Below, one piece after another: positions 1 through 12,540 of a DNA stretch of 64,000 bases (position 1 is the first letter of the stretch; every line of letters starts with the position of its first letter). Source of the stretch: Clitoria ternatea. Taxonomy: Eukaryota; Streptophyta; Magnoliopsida; Fabales; Fabaceae. The notes below the pieces were generated by a model. That model ran no database searches. It was not told the origin of the DNA and was given only the letters and a program-made list of their open reading frames with translations. The translations under genes and the position numbers were made by a program. Where the stretch lies: NCBI GenBank assembly GCA_037962975.1, contig CM075675.1:31002501-31066500 (forward strand). Direction: 5' to 3'.

Positions 1-74
1 TTACCCTAATTTTAAGGCATTTAAATAAAAATACTAATAAAATTTTCGTAAAATAATTATTTGACAATTAATTA

Positions 75-3000
75 TGTAACACCCTCTGTTACACCTTAAT
101 AAATTATAGAAAAATTTGTAATTTTTTTTTAAAGATATGATTGTTAAAAAGAAACTATCGAAATAAATTACATACATTATTTCTGAAATACCTCATAAAT
201 ATTATTAAAACTTTATAAAGTAATTGTACATTCATCCGAAGAAAATAAACATTAAACATTATAAGAAAGAGAGGAAACTCCATGGCCCAGAAGCAGTTAC
301 TTATTAACATTATTTATTCATTGGACCACGATATTCATACCGAGTTCCCTTTCTAGAACGTCCTATATCTACTGCCGAGATTCTTCGATTCTTCCCTCTG
401 AACCATCAATTTAGAATATATGAAACAAAAACACGGAGAAAGGAGTGAGAAACAAAATATAATATTCTCAAACAAGATATAAGCAACAAAGGGTTTTCAC
501 AAACTAATATATAATAATATCAATCACAATCACAATCACATACACAATCAATTATGAATGCATGAATGTTATGTAATATCTTCATCATAACTTACCTATA
601 TATGTGGGCCCTTAAATTTTAATTTGTACTGGACCAACCAGGAGTTTACACTATTCCATAAGTCTGGATAATAATAATATGAATAACTCAATTGACATGG
701 AAACACTTAGAGACTAGTCAAATTGAGAAAGTTTTTATTGTGAAAGTACCCGACACTAGGGAGCTACCGCAGGTCCCCTGAAGCACTCTTTCACACCCTC
801 TCATCCCAAGGCTCGAAGTTAAGCCTCCTCTAATGTATCCTCGGTTTCTATAATCCGTCCCCAGACAATATTATTTAATTTCACTTTAATGATTCATGAT
901 GCATGAACTACTCGCGTATTTAGTTGGTTAAGGCTTTTAGAAACTCAATTATTAAATACCTTAAAGGTTTACAACATCATTTCAATAAACTGTACATTTT
1001 CTCAATTCTCTGAATTTCTATCCCACAGAAATAAATTTGGTACAACTTTTAATTCTCACCAAAATTGAGTTTTCAAGCCTTAAATATCTCAATACTTATC
1101 ATAGAAAACTTTACATATATTTTTTTTTAAAATTGAATCTTAACAATATCGAATTTAGAAATCTTAATTATTTCCAAATATCTTTAGTTATTAGGTTGAA
1201 ACAAAATAATTTACTTTTAAAAATTTTATTTTACTTAAAAATAATAATTCTTAATTTTAAAAAAATACTTAAAATTATAAAATTTTTCTTTAATTCAAGA
1301 ATTAATTAATGTTCATAAAATGACTTCTTTTGAAATAAATACTAGATTTTTAAAGATTAAAAGTAAAATCAATGAAAATAATTTCTAAGAAGAAATAAAA
1401 GACTAAAAAAATAAAATAATACTTTTTCTTAGAATTTAAGGAGTAAGGTAAGAAAATTGTTACTGAGTTTTAGTTTTCTGTCATGCTTGCTATATGTTCA
1501 AACTCCACATCACAAGATCATTCATCATAATTAACAATCATAAATAATTAACAATCACAAAAACAATCAATCAAAATCAAGTCAATAAAGTATCATTTAT
1601 AAATATTATAATTCAAAGTCTAATGGTTATTAATATAGTCAATTTAAGTCATTTCGGTCAATTCCTCGCATAGGTCTATGTAAGTCCATATAATTCAGTC
1701 CTTGCATAGGTATAGTTCAGTCTATATGGGTCATAGTGGTCCAAGTCCTTGCATAGATATAGTCCAGTTCATATAGGTTACAGGTCCTTGCATAGGTATA
1801 TTAGAGTTAGTTATATCAGATATTTAATTTAAAATTTATTATAAATTTTAAATTAAAGAGTTAATATTTTAAAATAATAATATTATTAAATTTAAAAAAA
1901 GTAGGGGACTGCTCCCATTATTCTTATGTCTTTTCATATTATATTCTTGTCTCACTCCCCCTTACCTTGAATTGTTACCAAAAGAGAGTTTGCTCTGCGT
2001 CTCTGATTTCTAGAAATATTAATACCAATCTTATTTCAGTATAGGCATAAGATGAAAATTAAGATTACTATTTAAAACAAAAATGGTAAATTTTGAATAG
2101 TGAATAGTGAATAGTGAATAGTAATAGTAAATAGTAAAACATGAATAGTATGGTAAATAGTAAATTATGAATAGTAATAGTAAATAGTAAATCATAAATA
2201 GTAATGGTAAATAGTAAAATATGAATAGTAATGATAAATAGTAAAATGTAAATAGTAAAGGTAAATAGTAATTTACTATTTAAATATTAATTTACTATTG
2301 AAATAGTAATTTACTATTGAAATAGTATTTTACTATTTAGAATAGTAACTTAAAATAATATTATTTTTAGTGTAATAATATATTTCTAAAAACGATATGA
2401 AAATAACTCTAAAAAATATAAGAGAGATGTACCTTCTTCCAAAAAAATTTATTTCTCTCTTTTACTTCCACCATTATCTCACTAGCACTACTATATTAAG
2501 AAAACTTAATCTGAAATTGTGAATTCTAAAGAAGAATTCCTTCGGTATTTATAGGAAGGAAAATTACTATGCATTCCATTATTTTAATATAAAAGTACTG
2601 TATATTTTCTAAAATTTAAATCCTGGTTACTTGCATCTTTTGAAAATTTCATACATTCACAGTGTTTTGCATAGTAAATGTCGGCTGAATTATTAAACAA
2701 AATAGTAACTTTTCACTCGGTATATTTTAAATATTCAAAATGAGTCATTTTTGAAACATAACGATATTATATCAGTCCTCACTAATTTTATAATAAGTAA
2801 TATAAAGTTTAAATTTTGAAAATCTAAAATTTTCTGTTAATAAAAATTTATTGATATGTTCCCAATTTTTTAACGATTGGAAAAAATCAAGATTTTTCTC
2901 AAACCGATAATTTTTAGATAAGTCTACTTGAAATGGATTTTAGAAAATTTTCTTATAATTTAAATTCACTTTCTTATAAATATTTTTAATTTTAAGTTAC

Positions 3001-3167
3001 TTTATATGAATTTAAAATTATTTAAAATATATTATTTTATTAAAATAATTCAAAATTTCCAAAAATTTTCAAAAAATCATAAATAATACGTAGATTAAAA
3101 AGTTCTAAAGAACCATAATTTAATTCCTTCAAAATTTTAATATAAAAATAAAAATAAGGGTGTTACA
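75..3167. mobile_element. Large solo LTR with 5-bp target duplication
   Basis: The block begins TGTAACACCC and ends GGGTGTTACA, which are inverted copies of each other with LTR-type TG...CA ends. It is flanked on both sides by AATTA (70-74 and 3168-3172), a 5-bp target duplication. No gag or pol coding potential is visible inside, so it reads as a solo LTR left by unequal recombination. The size and end sequence recall Tekay/Del-type chromovirus LTRs, but that family call is inference. It contains a short array of GTCCTTGCATAGGTATAG-like units (about 1665-1800) and an AATAGT-rich array. Orientation is not determined. Confidence 0.7.
2095..2345. repeat. Degenerate AATAGT array that flips strand
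   Basis: About 180 bp of imperfect GAATAGT/TAAATAGT repeats is followed from about 2270 by the complementary ATTTACTATT motif, so the two halves can pair. It lies inside the 3.1-kb solo LTR. Confidence 0.6.
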
Positions 3168-4276
3168 AATTAACCCTTATAAAAACTTACGTGAACTCCA
3201 CACAATATCTATATTACATTCTTAAAGCTCACGAGTTCAATTACAATTAGCAAAAAATGCTTAACAGAAACAAGGGGCCTGGCCGCGTGAGGCCAAAGTT
3301 TCATACCTGGCGCTGCACGTCAGCCATGACAGTAGCAACAATGCTGTTGTCATGGAATTTAAACCATTTTGCCAACTTTCCAAGGTCTTATATTGCCTAA
3401 ATCATTTCCAAATCTCACCAAACTATATGGGCACTATATTACCCTTATTTCGGAGCTGTTAGTGTAGTCCATTCCTCAAAATTCAAATCCAGTATTGAGT
3501 TATGCATAAAAATGCATTTAGGCCAACTTGTGACCATCTTATCACACCAAATCACTTTAAAATCATTTGAAATACAAAATGAACACACAAACTAATTCTA
3601 AATGTTCATATAGACCTATTGGGCATTTCCAGGGATACTGAGTCCCACCAAATTTCCATTTCACTTATTCAGTTCCTTAATTTCACTTTTAAACTTATTA
3701 ATTCAATATCTAAATTTCTTAATTCCAATCTTATTTCCTACCTTATTTTCATCATAATGTCAACACAATCACATAACATTCAAACAATATAATTCCTGCC
3801 TATAATGCATGATCTTAAATACTAAATGGTTGTGCCATAATCATATCTATATACACAATTCTTGGTTAATATTATGCATGAATAACTATCTAATGGCTCA
3901 GTGCCATATCATACTCACATCATCTCAAACCTAAATATATTACACACACATACACACACACACACATATATATATATACATACACTAATGGCTCAGTACC
4001 ATTAATTATCAAACCATCCAGAAGTCATCATAAGCACACATGGTAATAAAACGCATAATATCATCTTACTTCGTATTAGTCTCTGTGGCATCCACAATGT
4101 CCCTTTTCTCGCTTACTGAAAAATAATTATAAGGGTGAGTATCTAGCATTACAAACAATGCAAATAAATGAAAAAGAAACAATATCACCCGGAGGATTTC
4201 ACACACCTCCCTCGAATGTCATTTCATTAACTCTTTTCTCTTGCAACATCAAAATATTCTCATAATTCATCATAGT
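3168..4276. other. Non-coding interval, probably old retroelement DNA
   Basis: No credible reading frame. The AT-rich sequence has two near copies of AATGGCTCAGTACCAT-like text (about 3892 and 3988) and a CA/TA microsatellite. It looks like the remains of an older LTR, continued at 5046-5683, into which the solo LTR at 4277-5040 inserted. I cannot name the family. Confidence 0.4.
3941..3980. repeat. (CA)n/(TA)n microsatellite
   Basis: A run of TACACACACA units passes into TATATATATA. Simple-sequence repeat in non-coding DNA. Confidence 0.85.
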
Positions 4277-5040
4277 TGATCTGTCCTGCACTGGGGTCAA
4301 GAGATCCGGTGTAGGGCCAGTCACAAAAGTCAAAGATTGAATGGGATTAAAGACCGGTTCTACAAGTATCCGGTCTATGTATCCGGAGTCCCAATATAAA
4401 GAAAGCGGTCTTGGCGTCCTGGAAGTCCTTCACACCATCCTCACGCATTGATATGGGCGAAAGGTGGTGTCACCTGTGAAGATTCTCCGACGCTCAAGTC
4501 AGTAATAGTATTCCAAGTGAGGAATATTTTATGATCACTCTCTGAAATCCAGATAGTAGTTGTAAGTAAAAAAGGGAGAAGCCCCTCCCTCCGTAAATGA
4601 AGAGAGTTCTTATACCTGATTGGCTCGATATACAAGGATTTGTTAATGGGGAACCACTAACCTTCATTAATATAATAAATTATTATTTAATATGCACTTG
4701 CCAGTATGATTGAGGCAAGTGGCTATTTTATATTGAGCGTAGAGAAAGTAGGGCTAGCCTTAGGGAACAAGTTAATTATTTCCAGGAGCAGATTATGGCT
4801 CGTAGTGTGGAAAATAGAATCCTTGTCTTTGTCCCTGTAGCAATGCCCTTTGTCTTCTGTATGGTGATATGTGTGTTATCCGATGTGCATGGCGTTATCC
4901 TGGACAACCAATATAGGGAGAACGCCTGATATGGATTTTTAGTCCGGATGTATACCGATGACACCGGTGACACATTGGAGAACTATCAAAGACGTTGAAA
5001 TATGTCTTGTAGAACAGATACCGGTATCGAGACCGGATCA
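4277..5040 (-). mobile_element. Solo LTR of the Tat-like family
   Basis: This 764-bp block is a diverged reverse-complement relative of the LTRs at 19838 and 35347. It starts TGATCTGTCCTG and ends GAGACCGGATCA. Perfect ATAGT direct repeats flank it (4272-4276 and 5041-5045), so it is one insertion event reduced to a single LTR. Shared landmarks include the GGCGAAAGGTGGTGTCACCT block and a TTTTATATTGAGC segment, the reverse complement of the LTR TATA region. No internal element sequence adjoins it on either side. Confidence 0.85.
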
Positions 5041-5045
5041 ATAGT

Positions 5046-5683
5046 CATGAACATACTTAATCAATTCAAAATATCTTAACATATCACTTAATATCATCAT
5101 CATAAATCAAATCTCAATATCATAAATTAATCACAACTAACTCTCATGGTTAAATCATATAGAACGACACCCAGTATCCAGATACTAAAGGAACAGCCAC
5201 CAACTGGGAGTCCACCGACATCCCGTGAACTCTACCTGGTTCACTGAGCCCTTTGGCTCTCCACCTCAACCACTGGATCTCTCCATGGACCACTAGAGGC
5301 AAAATCGAGGGGTAATACATACCAAATGACTGTCCACACCACATGTCATGCATATACAATATATAATCATCAATCTTATCAATAACACATAATCTCTGGC
5401 ATAAAAGTCATCTCCTTTGAAAATCATAATCAAAGCCAACACCAGGCATGAATTTCATATCATCAACATCACATATATTTCAATATTCTATTATCATCTT
5501 TCATAAACCATTCTAGGCATAATATACTCATAAACTCTCATCACATAATCAATAACAACATTTTTATTTCATCATTTATCATCATAACCACATATCACAT
5601 AATCACAAAATTGCTAACAAACATTACTCATATTATCGTATATCATTATTACTCATGATTTCATCAACACATACTGTCTAATA
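5046..5683. other. Non-coding interval between two LTR insertions
   Basis: AT-rich, ATCATCA-rich sequence without a credible gene. It is probably the same older host element as 3168-4276 and as the stretch just after 12540, now split by two Tat-family insertions. Confidence 0.4.
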
Positions 5684-5688
5684 GTAGT

Positions 5689-6431
5689 TGATCCGTCCTG
5701 ACCCAGGGTCAAGAGATCCGGTGTCAAGTCAATCACAAATAGTAGATGATTACTTCTCTGAAGACCGGATGTACGTGTATCCGATTTATGTCTCCGATGT
5801 CTCTGTATGATGAGAGCGGATTGGGCGTTCTGGAGGTCCTTCACACCGGCCTAACGCGTTGATGTGGGCGAAAGGTGGTGTCACCTGCAAAGATTCTCTG
5901 ACGCTCAAGTCAGTAATAATATTCCAAGTGAGGAATGTTTTTCAGAGAGTAATCGTAAGTAGATTTTTTCCAAAGAAGATCCCTCCCCTTATTGATGAAG
6001 AGAGTTCATATACCTGATTGGCTCGAAATATGAGGACATATTAGTGGGGAACCACTAACTTCTAATAGCACTATATATTATTATTTTATTATGCACTTGC
6101 CAGCATGATTGGGTCAAGTGACTATTTTATATTGAGCGTAGAGTGTATAGGCTAGAATTAGGGGACAAGTTGATCATTCCCGTGAGCAGATTTTGGCTCG
6201 TAGTGCAGGGAATTATTAATCCGTCCCTGTAGCATTGCCTTTTGTCTTTTGCATAGTGACGTGTGTGTTATCCGGTGTCATGGTGTTATCCTGGACAACC
6301 GGTATAGGGAGAACACCTGATATGGAATTAGAATTCGGATGTATACCGATGACACCGGTCACACGTTGGCGAATTGACAAAGACGTTGAAATATGTCTTG
6401 TAGATCGGATACCGGTATTGAGACCGGATCA
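5689..6431 (-). repeat. 3' LTR of the deleted Tat element
   Basis: 743 bp, starting TGATCCGTCCTG and ending GAGACCGGATCA on the plus strand, homologous to the reverse complement of the 734-bp LTRs at 19838 and 35347. The adjoining text ATGTCCCCTAGCTTGTG (from 6433) is the counterpart of the polypurine-tract region next to the young element's 3' LTR, which identifies this as the 3' LTR. Confidence 0.85.
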
Positions 6432-7418
6432 TATGTCCCCTAGCTTGTGTGAAGGACTGAGTAGTTGTTCACATAAGCTACTCAACCTGCGAGATCTAAA
6501 TATCGGTATGCTTATACGCATAATAGTTTCTTCACATGTACTATCACATTGCAAAGAACCGTTCTTTAATCGAAAGATCCAATGTCTTGACGTCGTCACA
6601 ATGGATTCAAACAAAGATTTGCTGTTTGAGAATTTCAAGAGTTTGTTGGAATTGAAGACTCTTGAAATTTGTATAACGGCTGTAAAGCGTGAATTACGTC
6701 GCATGATTAGACATTAAATGCTTTTACTGACGTGGTCGAGCAATTATTGCGTCTAAGATGGAAATCTCAGTAACCGTCGTTTAGGGCTTAATGGGCCTAT
6801 AATTTTTGAAACTTCTGGGCCCAATGGATAGGCCCTTCGTTGAATTGATATTGTTTTGGCGCGCATGAATTTGGAACGACTGTGTCGTTTCACTTATGAA
6901 CCAACGCGTTTAGTCGTGGACAACACAACCTCAAGAGTTGGTAACCGAACCCTTTCATTTCCTATTAAAGAAACACTTAGTGGATTCTGGGTTCCACTCG
7001 TTTCTGATTTCTTAGCAAAACTCTGTAAAAATTTTGCAAGGACGTTTGTCGCTTGTTCTACGAAGCTTTTCTTAGTTTTCATCCTCCTCATCATCTGAGG
7101 TAACTATTTTTCTTTCCCCTGTTATTTTCATCTTCTTTTGCCCTGCTGTTTCTGTTCAAAAAGAATGTACTTTATTTAGGGGGAGATTAAATTCTCGCAA
7201 CCCTAATTGTCATGGGGGAAGAATCCTTGTGATTCTTCTGAGGGCTGAGTCATGTCGCTCAGAAAGAGGATCTTACTCACTGTAGAAAGTGACTTTTCCC
7301 TTCTCAGAGTCGTCCTCTGATTGTAGTCGCTCTGAAAAGTGAAATGAGTAATGATTGTCACCCTTCTAACGATGTGACTTTTTATCGTAGATCAGAGATT
7401 TTGGTTTAGGCGACTCAA

Positions 7419-9785
7419 ATGGCGACTGGAGAAGGAACCTCCGGAGATCACCCCGTTCTGAAGACAGCAGAAGGTCTCTACAGTGTTGCTGCCTCTAGGC
7501 TGAACTAGGAAGAACTTTAGGCTAAGTGGCCTTTCTGTTGGGTAGCTGGTGAATTTAAGAACTTGGTTTCCCATCATGTAAATGAGGACGGATCTCGAAT
7601 TCAATCGAGGTTCACACTTCATGCAGAGGAAGAAATTAAAAAGTGGTTCAGGGTGTTTGCACCACTTCCTACAGAACGAATATGCCACGTCGTGCCAAAT
7701 GATCGTTCCGTATACATGCATGATTTCGTATTTCATTACCTCGGAGTTCGTTTTCCCCTATCCGAGCTTCAGATGGGTGTGTTAAAGTTCTTAAATTGCG
7801 CACCCTCTCAACTTCATCCCAACGGTTGGGGCCTCATCCGTGCTCTGGAAGTTCTAGGCGATTATTTCAATTTTACACCCACTGTAGCGATGCTGTTCTA
7901 TTACCCTCAAGTAGTTCGGAGGGCTAACAAGCAGGGCGGTGTTGGTCTAGTAACACTCCAGACCCTATGTTCCTTTGTGAACTTCGAATCCTACACCGAT
8001 TAAGCTAAGGTTGATAGAAAATCATTCAAATCCTACTTTACCCGGATATCTGTTAAGAAGAAGAAACCCGTCTTTTGGAGGGATGAAGCGGGTCTTAATA
8101 AATTTTCTCTGAGATGGACTCATAAGCATTTTCTTTTAAACTCCCAAGCATATTATGCTGATCAATCCGAGCTATCCCCTGAATCGTCGAAAGTGTTGTT
8201 CGCACTTGAAGCACACACTTCACGTTCTAAAGTATTTTCGTGTAGGCGTCTTTTAAGTAGTTCAAGCGGAGTTCGGGACGAATATCTACGTAATTCTTAT
8301 TTTATTTCTCTTTTTCTCCTTTGTCAAATGTGTCGAGTATTTCGTGGTTGCTAATATCTTGTGTTTGTGTATGTAGGTGAAATAGAGCAGGAATCTCCAG
8401 AGATGAATAAGTTGAAGGGGTTTAAAGCGGCAGGTAAATCCGTAGCTCGTGAGAATGAAATTCAGGCTAAGATTTCTGTAAAGGATCGTCCTGAATTGAT
8501 TATTCTGACCTCGGATGTGGAAGGGGAGATTCCGCTGGTCGAGGGCGGCTCGACTGGTGTTGGCCCAACTACGAGTCAGCCCCAAATAACCGAGAGGAGG
8601 AGAAAGATCAAGAATGATTCTTCCGGAGGACCGTCGAAGAAACATAAACCTTCGAGGAGTCCAAAAAGGGGAAGGGTTTCAGAAGGTAAAGCTGCAGAGA
8701 CCTCGGATGCAGCTAATGTTTCTTCCGGACTCCATAAGGGCATTCCTGCCGGGGTTTCTGGATCTAGTCCGATCTCCTACCCAACAACTTCATTCCTTAC
8801 CCCCTTCCTCTCATATCGGGGAATAACTCCAGCGATTCTTCCTCAGCCGCTGTATGAACTCCGGCCCACGCTTAAAACTAAAGAAATTAAGGAGGCATGT
8901 GAGGCCGAAAAATGGCAGTTAGCAGAACTGACTGGGATGCTTTACTCATTCAGTTTGTTAGCTGACGATGTTGACAAGGTTGATGAGCTGAGTGATAAGA
9001 TAGAACAGCTCAACCTCTCATCGGGGAAGGATAAAGCCACCTTAAAATTAATGGAAGATCGCCTTGCCAGGTCTAAAGAGTTCGGAGATATTATGAACAA
9101 GGAAAATCTCAAGCTCAAAACCATGCTCAAAGACTTGGAGGGTAAATTGGCGGAGAAAGAAGAGATGCTTGGTAAATCACAAGAAGATCTCTGCAACAGT
9201 CAAGATAAACAGACTGATCTTGAAAACAAAAGCAAAGCTGCTGCGGAGGATTACTTCAAACAAGCAGAGGAGTGGTCCCAAAAGGAGAAGAAGTTCCTCC
9301 TTGAGATCGAGGGACTGAAGGCTGTGGGTACGGAATCTGAAGGATCGAGTGGGGAACTATCGAGGTTGCGGGAAGAATTGGCTGTAGTAAAAGCTGAGAA
9401 GTAGGAAGCTATTGACATATGCACTTAGGCGGTTAAAGAATCCTTCGGCCTGGCTATACGCCAAGTTTTCTACCGCAACCCCACTGCGAAACTTAGCCTC
9501 TATGGTATGGATCTGTTCTATGAATTCCATGGAGGAAGGTCAGTCACAGTGGTTGATGGTCGACATGAAGATCCTTCGGAGTCCTTGTACGGTTTGCCTC
9601 CCCTTCCTGAGGGTCAAAGTATGGGACCGGATTTTGTCTTTCCTACGTCTGAGGTTGCCTCATCTGCAGAAGGTACTGAGGCTCCCGAGGGGAAGACTCC
9701 TGAGGAAATCCCAAAGGAAGGGACACAAGAGCTTGGAGCAGGGGAAGCGCAGAAAGAGACTGAAGAGCAAATTCCCCCTCCGTAG
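7419..9785 (+). pseudogene. Broken antisense gene, copy 2 type (Transposase_28-like plus coiled coil)
   Basis: Two-exon gene, antisense to its retrotransposon. Exon 1 runs from the ATG at 7419 to 8289; an 87-bp phase-1 intron (donor C|GTAATT, acceptor ATGTAG) follows; exon 2 is 8377-9785. Exon 1 holds the conserved block GVRFPLSELQMGVL...APSQLHPNGWGLIRALEVLG, which resembles the Pfam 'putative gypsy type transposon' family (Transposase_28). Exon 2 is charged and coiled-coil-like (LEGKLAEKEEMLGKSQEDL) and ends in a conserved FGLAIRQVFYRNP...DLFYEFHGG block. Five in-frame stops break it: 7506-7508, 7518-7520, 8001-8003, 9402-9404 and 9426-9428. It is homologous to 32084-34358 in the young element. 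The protein's role is unknown. Confidence 0.75.
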
Positions 9786-10259
9786 TCTTGTTTTTGTTTA
9801 TATGTAAAATTGTGTACCGGGATCAACTCCGGTTTTGAACAGTTACATGTAATTTTGCTTTTTCTTTTCCTTTTCTATGAATGAATGAAATTCTATTCAG
9901 ATATTTGTCTTAGATGTATATATTGTCTCAGTACCTGATAGTCCATTCTGTATGACTAACCGTTGAGGTCGAATCGAAATAATTACCTCAGAAAATTAGG
10001 TAATTTTAGAACGAAAAGACATATACATGAATACTGTCCCCAAGTATAGGCGTGTTAAGGAATAGGTACCTGTTGTAGGGCGTCATCCTTAATTCTTTTG
10101 GGGAGAAAAGGGGTCGATCCATTGTTCTCAGAAGCGGTATCACAAGACGGATGACTAATATTAATTTCTATTATTCTCACAGGACGGTCCCAGAGTAAGC
10201 CCGTTGTTTAATGTGAGAGTATTGTTCCGAGCTCAGGGAACTGCACAGATACACAAAGG

Positions 10260-10560
10260 TGATGGTTGATTGATGGGAATTTGTTCACGCCAGAAGTTAC
10301 ATCGTCAAATCATGGATTAGGTGATTGAGATCATCCATTCTGGGAACATATGTTACGCCAAGAGTTACATCATCGAATCACAGAATAGGTGATTGAGATC
10401 ATCCGTCCTGGGAACATATGTTACGCCAAGAGTTACATCGTCGAATCACAGAATAGGTGATTGAGATCGTCCGTCCTGGGAACATATGTTACGCCAAGAG
10501 TTACATCATCAAATCACAGAATAGGTGATTGAGATCATCCGTCCTGGGAACATTTACTTC
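10260..10560. repeat. Tandem hairpin-type repeats of the Tat element
   Basis: Four near-identical units of about 63 bp, each with GTTACGCCAAGAGTTACATC, then ATTGAGATCATCCGTCCTGG. They are reverse-complement relatives of the dispersed repeats at 30950-31640 in the young element, here locally amplified in tandem. They lie between antisense gene copies 2 and 1. Confidence 0.8.
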
Positions 10561-11404
10561 TCAATCGTAGGAGTACGGATTGAGAGGAATGCTTCTCAAT
10601 CGTACGGGTTGAGTCTTCAATTCCATATCCGAATCCGAGTGTGGATTCATATTCAAAATCAAATCCGGTATCGAAATAACATTATCACTCTACTAGCCCC
10701 TAGCTTATGTGAAGGATTAGTAGATTTGATCATATAAGCTGTATTGATTGTGATATGTCTGGATACCGGTTCGTCTGTTAGAGGAGTATTTATCTAACAC
10801 ATGGTAGATTTCGAAATTGTACTGTCGTGTAAATATCCGTTCTTAGAAAAAGAATCCGTTGTGATGGAACTCTTTAGGACGGATTATGGACAGATTCTCT
10901 GCGAGAATCCCATAAGTGTTTAAAACTCGCAACCTTTGGTATTCGAGCAACAGTTGTAATATCTCTCATGATTGGACATTTAATGCCTCTAATCACATAG
11001 GCGAGCCATTATTGCGTTAAATGCACATGTCTTTATAACCGTCACACGGGAGCTTTGGTGGGCCTAAAATTTGAATCTAATAGGCCTATTTAGAAGGCCC
11101 TGTAACGAATCGATGGCATTTTCGCGCCTTTAGATTCAAAACAACTATTCTGATCCATCAAAAAGGAGAGTCGTCTGAGAGTAAATGAAAGGTTATTTGA
11201 GTCGGTATTTGAGACTTTTCATGCCCTGAGAAAGGCGTATTTGGTAATTTCAAAAATTACTTCATCTTGCTTCCCTGACGAAACTCTGCAAAAATTTCGA
11301 GAAGATACTCCTGTTTGCCCTTGTGAATTTTGATTCACTATCCTCCTTCATTCCTAGGTAACCCTTCTCCTTCGTCTTTTCGTGTTTTCTTTTAGTTTCT
11401 CTGA

Positions 11405-11972
11405 ATGTCTAGGAGAGGTTTTAGCTCGAGCCGTGTTAACCCTAGGGGAAGAGGAGGAAGGGCCTTAACTCGAAACCCCTCAAATCATGGTGGAAGGATC
11501 CCTGTGATCTTCCAATCGAAGCCACCTTATTCAGAGAGGGAGGTGTCACCGTATCCAAGGCGAAGGGTAATAATACCCTTCTCAGAGTCCTCCTCTAGTG
11601 AGAGTGCTGAGAGTGCTGATTTATACCTCTCTGATGATGTGGATTTTTACCGCAGCATAAAATCTTTTAAGATGGCAGTAAAGAAGACGACCGGAGAAAG
11701 AACTTCTGGTGGTGAAACACCCTCTCAGCGGTACATCATGAAGACAGCTTCCGGATTATGCAATGTAGTTGCACACCGGATTGATTGGGTGAAATTCCAA
11801 CGGAAGCGTCCCTTTAGCTGGGTGGCTGAGGAATTTTGTGATACACCGTCCATCCATGCTCGTGAGGACGGAGCAGAGTTGGAACCACGCTTTACTGTCT
11901 TCAAGGAGGAAAAGCATAGGGGGCGTTTTATGGTGCTGGCTCCACTTCCAACAGAACGGATATGTCATACAC
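11405..11972 (+). pseudogene. 5' fragment of antisense gene copy 1
   Basis: An open frame from ATG 11405 (MSRRGFSSSRVNPRGRGGRA) matches the start of the antisense protein at 30218 in the young element: Arg/Gly-rich N terminus, a serine-rich SESSSSESAESADLY tract, then GLCNVVAHRIDWVKFQRKRP and the beginning of the Transposase_28-like domain. It is lost after ...PTERICHT, where the sequence switches to the complement of the primer-binding site and then the LTR. Nothing downstream of that point survives in this element. Confidence 0.8.
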
Positions 11973-11984
11973 TGGGTGTGCCAA

Positions 11985-12535
11985 TGATCCGTCCTGACCC
12001 GGGGTCAAGAGATCCGATGTCAAGTCAATCACAAATAGTAGATGATTACTTCTCTGAAGACCGGATGTACGTGTATCCGGTTTATGTCTCCGATGTCTCT
12101 GTATGATGAAAGCAGATTGGGCGTTCTGGAGGTCCTTCACACCGGCCTAACGCGTTGATGTGGGCGAAAGGTGGTGTCACCTGCAAAGATTCTCCGACGC
12201 TCAAGTCAGTAATAATATTCCAAGTGAGGAATGTTTTTCAGAGAGTAATCATAAGTAGATGTGCAGGGAATTATTAATATTCCAAGTGAGCAGATTTTGG
12301 CTCGTAGTGCAGGGAATTATTAATCGGTCCCTGTAGCATTGCCTTTTGTCTTTTGCATAGTGACATGCGTGTTATCCGGTGTCATGGTGTTATCCTGGAC
12401 AACCGGTATAGGGAGAGCGCCTGATACGGAATTAGAATCCGGATGTATACCGATGACACCGGTCACACGTTGGCGAATTGACAAAGACGTTGAAATATGT
12501 CTTGTAGATCGGATACCGGTATTGAGACCGGATCA
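11985..12535 (-). repeat. 5' LTR of the deleted Tat element, with internal deletion
   Basis: 551 bp, homologous to 5689-6431 but lacking about 222 bp in the middle, replaced by a 30-bp patch at 12261-12290. The patch is made of two pieces copied from sequence within about 50 bp on either side. The outer ends are intact (TGATCC...GGATCA). Several point differences from the 743-bp partner LTR within the first ~230 bp show that this insertion is older than the element at 19838. Confidence 0.85.
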
Positions 12536-12540
12536 GTAGT

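Larger units (their letters stand above)
5689..12535 (-). mobile_element. Internally deleted Tat-family retrotransposon, minus strand
   Basis: A 6,847-bp element bounded by two related LTRs and by a perfect target duplication GTAGT (5684-5688 and 12536-12540). Seen on the plus strand, the order is: 3' LTR, leader, antisense gene copy 2 (broken), hairpin-repeat region, 5' part of antisense gene copy 1, primer-binding site, 5' LTR. All of gag, protease, RT, RNase H and integrase is missing: the copy-1 frame runs directly into a primer-binding-site remnant at about 11970-11984. It is therefore a non-autonomous deletion derivative of the family whose full-length member lies at 19838-36080. Confidence 0.85.

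Noticed and set aside
6856..7098. 80-codon frame also present at 34678-34923 in the young element
   Set aside because: The shared frame begins with TTG in both copies and overlaps the antisense promoter and 5' UTR; conservation is explained by common descent of the element.
8286..8645. 119-codon minus-strand frame
   Set aside because: Shadow of the antisense-gene intron and exon 2 on the plus strand.
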